Of a DNA stretch of 64,000 bases, positions 10,850-22,200 are shown piece after piece. The stretch is taken from contig OY755175.1 of assembly GCA_963576735.1 (NCBI GenBank), forward strand, positions 14,276,401-14,340,400, read 5' to 3'. Below the pieces are notes generated by a model. That model searched no databases and had not been told where the DNA came from. It saw nothing but the letters and a program-made list of their open reading frames with translations. The DNA comes from Bedellia somnulentella. Lineage: Eukaryota; Arthropoda; Insecta; Lepidoptera; Bedelliidae. The translations under genes and the position numbers were made by a program. Positions within the stretch are counted from its first letter, which is position 1. Each line of letters begins with the position of its first letter.

Positions 10850-12712
10850 AAAGCATAAAATGGTTTTTGAGAGACAGGAAGATGTGACAGAATGCGTGAT
10901 TGCGATTGATGGTAAGAATGTGGAACAGGTGAAGGAGTTTGTATATCTGGGAAGTTTGTTTACAAGAGATAGAAAATGTGATGAAGACATTGAAAGACGA
11001 GTGAAAAAGGGTAATGCGGTAAATGGAGCAATGAATAGCCTAATGACCAGTCAATCGGTGTCTGAAAAGGCCCGAATGGGGCTGTGCATGATGCTGTTCT
11101 TGTTCCTACGCTTATTTAAGGAAGCGAATGTTGGGTGTGGCAGAAGAAGCATGAGAGCAGAGTGAAGGCAATAGAGATCAGGTCCCTCAGAAAAAAATGA
11201 AATGTAAGATTATGAAATCGAGTGAGAAATAGTGTGATTCGTTAAATAATAATATAATAATTTATTTATTTAATAAAGTAACATAGACTCATTATGTTAG
11301 TAGTACTTATTTTTAAAATGTTAGTAGGTCTACAAAAAATAATAATAATAATAACATATTCACAAATTAAATAAAAACAAAATAAAATAAAATAAAAACA
11401 AAGTTTAAAAATTGAAAAATAAAAATTAAATTACCTAATTAACTGACACTCGGATCAATGTCACGGTATACCAGTTGATACAGCGTAACAATGACCCAAG
11501 TATCGACAATCTAACCGATCAGCTATAACGTTTAGAATGCTGTTGGTGCTGCCCCGCACCCGCCGCACCAGGGACGCGCATCGTTTCCGCATTGTCGCGT
11601 AAAAACAATCTACTCTCGCGTCCGCGAACATCCCTGATGCGCTACAGAACCGTGGCAGCCCCAACAGATGTCTAAACGCATTATTATATTGTACTCGGAG
11701 AGCGCTATACGAGCTTTGAGTATATCTCGCCCACAGGCTGCACGTGTAAAATGATGAGCAGTATGCTCTAAAGAGCGTAAGCTTAACCTGTACCGAACCA
11801 CGCGCAAACCTGCGCGCCAGCATATTCGCTCTCACCGACAACGCTCTCCTTTCCCTTTCAATGTCCTCATCATCTTTGAGGTCGGGCGTCAGTATGTGGC
11901 CTAGGTATTTAAAGGAAAATACGCGACTTAAAATTTTTCCGTATAACTTAACAGGCGGTACTTTATTTAGGCGCTGATTCCCGGCCCCAAAGACCATGAC
12001 ATTGCTCTTTTTTACATTGTAAATCAAGCCGTGAGTGTCAGCGTACTTCTCGCAGATAGTGGTAAGCTGTCTTAACCCACAGACAGATGCACTCAGCAGC
12101 ACCATGTCATCCGCGTAACTAATGTTATTAAAACTGACGCCATCGATATGACATCCAACCCTGGTGCTACTGAGCTCTCCTATCAGGTCATTGACGTACA
12201 GGTTAAAAAGAGACGGTGAACTCAACCCCCCTTGTCTCACTCCGCACTCCAACCTATATGCGCGGGACAACGCACCTTCCCATTTTACATTCTTTACTTG
12301 GTTTTGGTACCAGAATTTAAGCATATTTATAATGTCATTAGGAAGCTTTGCTTGTTCGAGCTTTTTCCACAATAGGTTAAAAGTGTGATGTGAAAGATGA
12401 TATTGTAAGAAAGGCAGGAAGGAATGTTGAGATGGTTTGAGCACATAGAGAGGATGGATGATATAAAATTGGTAAAAGGGTAGTGTGGATGGTAATGTTA
12501 GTAGAGGACAGACCACGGAGAACACACTTGGACCAAATCGAGAGTGTGCTCAAAAAGGCAGGCGTCCGAAGTATGAAGAATAAAAAAGCATGTATGAAAA
12601 AATTTATGGATGTAACCGAAGCTAGAGAGGTAGGTCAGGATCGTAGGAAGTGGCGATCGATAGTCTCTGTCTACCCGAATGGGAACTAATGGCGTGAGTA
12701 TATGTATGTATG
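10850..12712 (+). mobile_element. RTE-type LINE relic, split by another LINE
   Basis: Segments 10850-11238 and 12382-12712 are one RTE 3' region. The first reads MVFERQEDVTECVI, VKEFVYLGSLFTRD and DEDIERRVKKGNAVNGAMN. The second carries the GRNVEMVEHIERM-like, ACMKKFMDV-EAREV-QDRRKWRSIV and VYPNGN end, with frameshifts. It ends GGCGTGAGTATATGTATGTATG. The gap is filled by an antisense LINE (next entry). Confidence 0.8.
11239..12381 (-). mobile_element. Second LINE inserted in the RTE, antisense, 5'-truncated
   Basis: The - strand frame from 12381 to a stop at 11461 reads LECGVRQGGLSSPSLFNLYV, ISYADDMVLLSAS (catalytic YADD at 12106-12117), NVKKSNVMVFGAG and FKYLGHIL: RT fingers, palm and thumb. 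The 3' side (11240-11440) is a low-complexity A/T tail. The insertion is flanked by AGTGTGAT at 11231-11238 and 12382-12389, an 8-bp target duplication. The RT frame is intact over 300 residues, so this insertion is younger than the RTE it interrupts. It is a different lineage from the LINE at 8-9.3 kb. Confidence 0.82.
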
Positions 12713-12732
12713 TTTTTAACATGAACTGTGGA

Positions 12733-12900
12733 ACATAGGCCTATCGCCGTTTTGTACGACGTGAGTACACTGTCCATGCAAAACGTGGGTACTCTGAACA
12801 CCAGGTGACAAAGTCACGTGATGTTCAGAAGTATTAGTACCTCTGCCAACCCCTTCGGGGATATTCGGCGTGAACGTTTATGTTATGTTATGTTATGTTT
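12733..12900 (+). repeat. Family B SINE, 3' half
   Basis: Starts at AGGCCTATCGCCGTTTTGTA, continues GTGAGTACACTGTCCATGC and ACCCCTTCGGGGATATTCGG, and ends with (TTATG)n. It lies just downstream of the RTE tail. Confidence 0.85.
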
Positions 12901-13275
12901 ATGTGGAACATACTTACGTGCTTACGTACATAGACTGTCGAAATCATTATCCCTCCTTTTGAATTTGCCGGTGTAGGGTAATGAAATGACAGTTTTATGT
13001 TAGTCAATAGTCAAGTCAATGTCACTGTCATCTGTCACTGGCAGCACAGCCACAGTTGTCGTAGGCAGGCAGTGTCAAAGGAGGAACATTTAGTCGAATT
13101 AAATTGATTTGGATTTATTAATTAAAGGATAAAAAGGTCTTAAGACCATCTAAATTAATAAGATTTGTGAATTATGAGATAGAATAATAATGCACTATAT
13201 TTTCCCCCATTTTCAGTCATTTTAACAAACTTTTGTTGTCAAATAATTTGGTGTTGGTGTTATATTTTCTGAAAC
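12901..13275 (+). promoter_or_regulatory. Upstream region and 5' UTR of ATP13A1
   Basis: No TATA box is obvious. 13000-13090 is rich in GTCACTGTCA-type repeats (CAATGTCACTGTCATCTGTC). The start codon context at 13276 is GAAACATG. Confidence 0.3.
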
Positions 13276-16200
13276 ATGTCGTCGTCACTGGATGATTTAG
13301 TGCAATATACACAGCTTTACAAGCTCGTGCCCACCGTATTTCAGGGAACAATTCTACCTTTTTTATTAGTTTATCCTTTGGTATTTTATTCCTGGATTTT
13401 CGTCTACGGATTTGAAGATAACTTTGAAGCAGGATTTGTTACGGTTGCAGTAGTAGCTATTACACAAATATTAATTTGTCTCTGCTGTTATTGGAGCGTG
13501 CATATTCAGTGTTTTATTTCTTGTAAATTTGTAAGTATCAGTAGTATCATTATAACTTTTTTTAGATTTTGTTTAATAACCTCTAACCTCAATTCTTAAT
13601 TTTCCAGGTAAAGGACCCATTGCAAGCTGAGATAGTAAAAGTTGTTCCAACTTCTAACAATGGTTTTGCTGAAATTGTTAAATTACATCGTACCTCTGTA
13701 AGTTAATCCTTGTATTACCTGCCAATTAGTGAGACTAGGTTATGATTTTATAACTGGGAAAACTGGGCAATTTACTTCTTGATCTTGAATGATCTTTCAA
13801 TGAAAATCTGTCAATATCCATGTAAATTTTGCATGGTCAGTTATTCAATATAGTCTGTTTCATCATTTAGTTAAGTTGTTGTAGCGTAAAATTATACTAT
13901 AAAAAAGTGATTTCCCAGATATGCAATCCATTAAAACCTTTAAGCATTTTTGGAAAATATTTATACTAATCATGCAATGAAAAGAAATGATTAAACATGA
14001 TACACTTTAAATATTTTTTGTGGCAGCAGGACAGTAGCCTATATTACACACATGTTGCAGAATACTAAATTCTAGGTCTAAAAAAAAATTTATTAAAGAT
14101 ACTTATTTTGTGATGGATGGCTAATATTTTTAAAAATTTATTGCTTAATATTTTAAAGCTTTTTACACAGTTACAATTACAACAATAGTTTTTGTAAAAG
14201 AAATACTAGCGTATTAGTATAAATCTCTTATGAGCATAAGTGTATAAAAACTGACATAGTACACAGATCAAGTTACTTGTACTTGAAATGTTTAATTTGA
14301 CCCAATTTTTTTATTTTTTTTTTCTTCCATACCCCATTATATTAGTATTATTTAACAACTATAATACTGCAAGATTATCAAGAATTTGCCTGTAGTGCCG
14401 GCTAAGAATGTCACTGCCCCTTTCTACTGACTGGGGTCATATAGTATGGGGTTTTCTTAAGTGGTTTTTGGGTGATGCCGTTGGAGACCAATCACCTACT
14501 TACTTTATTTCTACCCTATCAACTTCCAAATGTGGCTATGGAGTTTCTAGCTCTGATGCTCTGGCTAATCCTTTTTAGGATTTGTGGCCATGAGTATATG
14601 TATGTATGTATTGTGGAGAATGTTCAAATAACTAAAAATATATGTATGAATCTCAATTTCAGTCCTGCGACAACAACTCAAATCCAGAGCTTTGGTTTAT
14701 GTTTCAAAAAAGCAAATATGTGTACAATTGGGAGCAAGAGATATTCCAAGCTGTTATATTTCCCGTCAACAACACATATGAAGAATATGCTGAATCAAAA
14801 GGTTTTGCTGATGATGAAGCAGTTGAAGCAGCTGAGAAAAAGTATGGCAGAAATGAAATGATTATGGTTTGTGGTTAAAATACTGTTAACTTATATTTTA
14901 CTAGCATAAGACCCTATGTTTGAAAAGTAACTGAATTAAGAAAATATTTAATATTTTTTATACTGTTAATGCCTATACATTATATTATACTAGGGCCGTT
15001 CAATAAAAAGTGGGAATGAGTATGAAGCAATTATATTTTTTTGAATGTTATTTTATTTTTCTATGTAGTCATCTTTAAGGCTTATACACCCGATTTCTGA
15101 ATTGAGTATTCAAGCTGAGAACAAAGTTATGTCTCATTCAGTTGTTATGATTTCAATGCAACAGAACGATACTTAAGTTGTTCTCAGCTGGAATACTCAA
15201 TTCAGAAATCAGGCCATAGACTTGGTATATTTTTTTGAAAACCTATAGTTCCCTTACTAAAATAATCTCCTTCCTGGTCCCTTAAAAAATCACGTACGGC
15301 GGCGATTACTTCGTCATCATGTTCAAATTTCTGCCTCCTGAGATGTTCCTTTAACCGCGGAAACAGGTAGAAATAACTGGGAGCAAGGTCCGGTGAATAC
15401 GGAGCATGTTCGATCAATTCGAAGCCAGCTTCCTTAATTGCAGCCATCGCAACTCTGGACATGTGCGTGGGGGCGTTATCATGGTAAAAATAACAATTTG
15501 CGACGCCGTTTCTCGCGTTTTTCCTCACGAAACTTTTTAATTTGTTCTGCATGGAAAGTCCCCGTAACAATGGCTCTATCATTCAGGTATTCGATCATTA
15601 CCACGCCTTGGCTGTCCCAAAAAAGAGAGCCCATTTTCTTATCGGCGGACGAAATTGTCTTAAATATCTTTGGAGTAGGAGATGATTGTCTTTTCCAAGT
15701 CATGGACTGTTGTTTTGTTTCCGAGTGATAATTGTGAAGCCACGTTTAGTTATGAATCGAGCCAAAAAACGGTCAAAATCTTGTTGTATCAAATCCAAAC
15801 AGCTTTGTGAAATTCGCAGTCTCATTTGTTTCTGCGCGTCATTAAGCATTCTGGGTACCCAGCGCGCTGAGACTTTTTCATGCCCAAACGGTCGTGTACA
15901 ATACCATGGACGCTTCCCATCAAAATCTTGACTTCATCAGCTATAAAACGGACAGTAACACGACGATCCGTCAAGACATTTTTTTCAACTTTTTTAATCA
16001 TTTATTTAGTGACTACCGTTGTAGGGCGTCCCGTGATAGTTATTGGATGTTCGTCCTCGCTTAAACTCAGTGCACCAACGCGCAACCGTAGAATATGGCG
16101 GAGTATTAATCCCTAATATAGCTCTTATTTAATGTCTTGATTTACTTGTTCGGTACTAAAATTTTCAAGAAAAGATATTTTATAACCGAGCGAGCTTATA

Positions 16201-19200
16201 TTATCTAAATTTTTAAGAAAACTTTCCGACATCACGCAAACAAATGACTTCTATTTTTATAAAACAAAAGGGAATGGATTTTTTTTTTTAATATCATTAT
16301 ATCGAATGTCTGGGCTATGCCTGCCAGTAATATTTTTTTCTATCCAAGAAGTATATATCTCATTCTCACTATTTATTGAACTACTGTATATATACATATA
16401 TGTGTAAAAAACGATGTACTTCAAACTCAAATATTCACGCCATACGTCCCAAAAGGGTTGGCTGTGGTACTAATGCTTCTGATTATCACATGACATGAAA
16501 GTTACCTGGTGTTCAGAATACCCATATTTTGCTTGGACTGACTTTCCTGTGATAGGGGGCGAGCCTTTTACTATTTTGTATGAATATACTATCACATGAC
16601 CTAAGTATAACCAAGGCTCCCCACAATGGTTTCCCTCACCATTCCATAAAAAAACAACTAAAAGAAACTTATATCTCTGTTACTAAAACATTAAAGTTCT
16701 ACAAGATTGCATCATGCTGCAATAAAAATGAGTTTTATCAGCACATCTAATTGCTTAGATAATATAAGTTGTTCAAACCAGAAAATGACACACTTTTTTT
16801 TGCAGGTGGTTCCTGAGTTCATGGAACTATTCATTGAAAGAGCTACTGCACCATTTTTTGTTTTTCAAGTGTTCTGCGTGGCATTATGGTGTTTGGACAA
16901 GTATTGGTATTACTCAATATTTACTCTGATAATGCTTGTCATGTTTGAATGCACTCTGGTACAACAGCAGTTACGAAATATGTCAGAGATACGAAAAATG
17001 GGTAATAAACCATATAATATCAATGTGTATCGGAATCGAAGATGGAGGCAGATTTTAAGTGATCATTTAGTCCCTGGCGATATAGTCTCATTGACAAGAT
17101 CTGTACAAGAAAATTTAGTACCATGTGATATACTATTAATACGAGGTTCTTGTATAGTGGATGAGTCTATGTTGACGGGTGAAAGTGTTCCTCAAATGAA
17201 AGAATCTTTAGAAAATATTAAAGATCTTCAAGTCAAATTGGATCCAGAAGGGGACGGAAAATTGCACATGTTGTTTGGTGGTACAAAAATTGTTCAGCAT
17301 TCTTCGCCTAGTAAAACTGCAACTAATGGTCTCAAGGCTCCAGACAACGGCTGTGTTGGCTATGTACTCAGAACTGGATTCAACACATCCCAAGGAAAAT
17401 TATTGAGAACAATTTTGTTTGGCGTGAAAAGAGTCACTGCTAATAATTTGGAAACATTTGGTTTCATTATGTTCTTACTCATTTTTGCGATTGCTGCAGC
17501 TGCTTATGTTTGGGTGAAAGGGTGCGAAGACCCAGAGAGAAATAGATATAGGCTATTTTTAGAATGCACTCTGATACTCACGTCAGTTGTGCCACCAGAG
17601 TTGCCAATCGAGCTTTCATTAGCAGTTAACACATCACTGCTGTCACTCTCGAAATTATCCGTGTTTTGTACTGAACCATTTAGGATACCTTTCGCAGGAA
17701 AAGTTGAAATATGTTGTTTTGATAAGACTGGTACGTTAACTAGTGATAATCTCGTTGTGGAGGGGGTAGCAGGCATTGGGGAACACACAGATGCTACTGT
17801 GATACCTTTGTCTGAAGCTCCAATTGAGACAATACAAGTGTTAGCTTCCTGCCACTCTCTTGTACAACTTGAAGATGGAGTGGTTGGTGATCCTTTAGAA
17901 AAAGCTACACTAAAAGCAGCTGAATGGAATTTAACCAAAGGCGATGCTGTTGTGCCAAAGAAGACTAAGTCACCCGGTTTGAAAATTGTTCACAGGAATC
18001 ACTTTTCTAGTGCGCTCAAAAGAATGTCAGTAATAGCTGGTTATCAAGTTAACGAAAGAGGATTCTTGGAGACCCATTACATAAGTAGTGTTAAAGGTGC
18101 ACCAGAAACTATAAAAACTATGTTGAAAGAAGTTCCGGCACATTACGATGATGTATATCTTACATTGTCTAGGAGAGGAGCAAGAGTTCTGGCTTTGGGA
18201 TATAGAAATTTAGGTAAATTGAGCTCCCAGGAACTAAGAGAGTTATCAAGAGAAGATATAGAATGTGACTTGACTTTTGTTGGTTTTGTCATAATTTCGT
18301 GCCCACTGAAAAGTGATTCGAAAAGAGCTATAGCTGAAATAGTTAATGCATCACATTCCGTTGTTATGATCACAGGTGATAATCCGTTAACTGCGTGTCA
18401 TGTTGCTAAGGAATTAAACTTTGTAAGAGATGAGACCCTCGTGCTCTCACAGGAGGGAGATAATTGGATTTGGCAATCGATCGACGAAAATGTGAAAATA
18501 CAAATCGAGCCAACTAAATCATGCAAACAATTAGTATCGAATTATGATCTCTGTATAACTGGCGAAGGATTGAACTTTTTGAATGCTAATCATAGTAAAA
18601 TGTTGATAGATATAATGCCCCATGTGAAAGTTTTCGCAAGATTTGCGCCAAAACAAAAGGAGTTTGTGATAGTCACATTAAAATCTTTAGGATTTGTGAC
18701 TCTGATGTGTGGTGACGGTACGAATGATGTAGGAGCACTAAAACATGCTGATGTAAGTATTTTTTTATGTAAAATTCATTTTATTTTAGACAACATGTTT
18801 TGAGTAGATGATCAGTTACCCATTAAAGTAAGAATCATGCATTATATTAAGCCTTTTATAACTTATAAAATGAAGCAAATGTCTCAGGGTAATTTGTGTC
18901 GTAGGGCTACAGATGGCCGCTGTTTAAACTATAAATTTGTAAAAAAAAAACAATATAGCTTCGTAAAGATATCGAGGCCGACAAAGATCTAAAGCTTTAC
19001 TTAAAGCATTAAAAACAAAGTAAAACGCGTTCATTGCCAAATATATTAATCTGCTATCATACTGTGGTCTATTATAGATGAGCATTTGAAAGGTAACAGT
19101 ATTAATTATTATCAATATTTGACTTCAGTCATTGTCTTCAAAAATTCTAAAAGCATCTAAATGATTTATCCAGACTAATTTGAATAGATACCAATTCTAA

Positions 19201-22200
19201 ATTTCAGGTAGGTGTAGCAATATTAGCAAATGCCCCAGAAAAGATAAAGGACAGAAGCCGAGAACATCGCATAAGCCCTCAGGAGTCAGAGGCAGGCCCA
19301 CTAAGGCGGACAAGGGGTGAGGCGACTGCGGAAGCGCGGGCCCGATTGCAAAGAGCATTGAAGAAGTTGGAAGAAGACGACCAAATGCAGCTAGTTAGAC
19401 TGGGAGATGCGAGTGTTGCTGCCCCATTCACTAGTCGACTGTCTAGTATACTTTGTAGTAAGTCACTCTGAATTAAAAGCGTTTTATTTATTTATTTATT
19501 TATTAAGAAGAAAAAACAGAAATAGCAAAAAGAATATAAAATAACAACATATAGAACATATATAAATAAATTTTGGTATCTCCTCAACTTTTCTCACAGA
19601 TAGGTAACAAAAACAATCAATACAAAAAAGTAGTTTTATTGCCGTTATCCTTTTAAAATCGACTACAGTCGCTCCTTACCGTATTTCAAACTATTATCGC
19701 TTGCAGCCAGCTAAAACCAGATGCGCCGCCCACTTTTAAGACTAATACAAAAATATGTCCTTTAAAAATATTTTTGATGACTTTGTTAACGCATTTTCTG
19801 CATCATTTGTTTGCTACCAGAATATTGTGTTTTTTTTTTCAATTTGTCCTAGAGAAGAACCAATACTATTGGGCAGTTTTCACAATAGATTCAGTCCGGA
19901 CTTAATCGTGTGCAAACTAATTTGATCGTGGTGGTAAGGAGCTCGTGTCGTCGATTCGATAGTATGTTTTCAACAATTTGGGCTTCACCAGCTTAGGAGA
20001 GAGCAAAGCAAAGAAGGAGCGAAGTACCTATCTTAGATATATCAGAAATTAAGCTTAGGTCTATGAATAACCTATTCTCATCAAATATTTAAATTTATAA
20101 ACATAACAACAAATTTTAACATTATCAAGTAAAAATATTCCATGTAGAGCCGAAACTTTTTTTCTACTCTTAGAGTAAGAACTTTGTCTTCGAATTAAAT
20201 GAGACCATCACTTTCTCCAATGGCCTTACCATTAACAAGCTCATTTTATGTTAACTTATTGTAATTATTATATTTCCAGTTTGCCACATAATCAAGCAAG
20301 GCCGATGCACATTGGTGACCACGCTGCAAATGTTCAAAATCCTCGCGCTGAATGCTTTGATCTTGGCGTACAGTCAGTCAGTCCTCTATCTCGATGGAAT
20401 CAAGTTTAGTGATACTCAGGCGACTTTGCAGAGCCTTTTACTGGCCTCCTGCTTCCTGTTTATATCGAGGTCTAAGGTAAGTAATTTTAATTATGTATCT
20501 TGTTACATGGTTAGCTTCCAGAATGTAGAATTTTTCATAGGAGTAATACGAATTAGTGATGTAACGAATATTCGCATTCGCATTCGCATTCGCGAATATT
20601 CGCCTGATTTTCTATATTCGCATTCGCATTCGCATTCGTGAATATCTTTTGAATAAATTGCGAATATGAAATTGCAGAAACATAGAATGTTATGACAATA
20701 TTAGGTAAATTTAAATGAAACAAAATAGTATTAATACTTATATTTTCTTTTTAATTGTAAAACGTTCGAACTTAACATCTTTTTCGTTTTATAATTTACC
20801 TTTTTTGTGTTTATAAATCACAGTTCTTATGACATTACAAAACAAATAGTACTGTGTTCATGTTTAGGCAGTCTTATTAAGTAGGTACATAAAGTAGTGC
20901 TTTGATCAGTCTTCGTCTTGTCTACACATACACATACTTTGATAATTATTTAAACTTAAAAATAAAATAAACTGAATTTTCTACATGTTTTGCTTTATAA
21001 GATTTTGTCCTAAGAAAAAAAATCAAATCTTTTATTTTCTTTTTAAAAACTAAACAACGTACACTTAACCGCAGCTTACTTAGCCGCAGTAGCGCTGCGC
21101 GCGCCCTGCGCCCTACTTTGAATCATAGACAAACGGCGCCACATTTGAAACCTGTATATTCGCATTCGCATCCGCATTCGCGAATGTCAACAACAGATAT
21201 TCGCATTCGCATTCGTATTCGCGAATGCTTAAAAACTGACATTCGTTACATCTCTAATACGAATATGTATATTGAATTAGTAAGCGAAATTAAGATATTA
21301 TAATCTAACTCTTGAAATGTGACGCCGAATCGAACGTAATACTATTTTCATGTCACATTATTTACTTATAGCCGTGTAGTGCCGGCTTAGAATGTCGCTA
21401 CCCCTTTCTACCCACGGGTGTCGTAAGAGGCGACTAAGGGTATTGGGGCTTTTTATTGGATTTTTGGGCGATGCGGTTGGAGACCCATCACCAAAAACCT
21501 TTATTTTTACCATCTTTTCCCCACTCAACTTCCAAAAGTGGCTGAGGAATTTATAATTCCTTAGCTCTGGCTACCCCTTCTAGAGAAATATAGCCGTGAG
21601 CATATGCATATGCATTATTTACTTTCTACAAAAACATGCGACTTTTTGTCAATAAGACAATTATAAGAGAATTGCGCTTACATGGTTGTTGATTTTCAAA
21701 CAAATATTATATTTTTTCTTTTTGTTTCAGCCTCTTAGCCAATTATCAAAGCAGCGACCGCTACCAAATATATTCAATATGTACACCGTGATGACTGTAC
21801 TCAGTCAGTTTGCAGTTCATTTTCTTTGTCTAATTTACTTAGTTAACGAAGCGAAATTAAGGTCTCCTGAAAGGTAAGAGAACATCTTATACATTTTGGG
21901 AAATTACAGATATTTAATATAGAATTAAGTTTGTCTTTAAATACAGATTTACCCGTGTTAACGTCAGTCAGTGCTTGAGTCGTATTTAATTTAGATTCAG
22001 TGCCATTTATACTTAAACTTTATCAATAAAACACCAAAGTTATGATTTAAATACCAGAATGTACAAAAAAACATACTGTATTTTTCGTTTATGATTGACG
22101 CCCAACCTTTAATAGGCCGTTAAGTCATTTTAACGTAGTAGTAGTCAGTAGGCAGTTATTATAAATCTATGCTTGAAACTAACTTTGTCTAATTTTCCTT

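Noticed and set aside
14472..14861. 129-residue frame overlapping ATP13A1 exon 3
   Set aside because: It is in another frame, starts inside a family A repeat, and has no splice support; exon 3 is read in the frame of 14663-14866.
17504..17938. 144-residue frame antisense to ATP13A1 exon 4
   Set aside because: Shadow of the conserved ATPase coding sequence.
20312..20641. Repeating IRIRIR/SHSHSH peptide at the end of the exon 6 frame
   Set aside because: It arises from the ATTCGC array of the hAT element, beyond the exon 6 donor at 20476.
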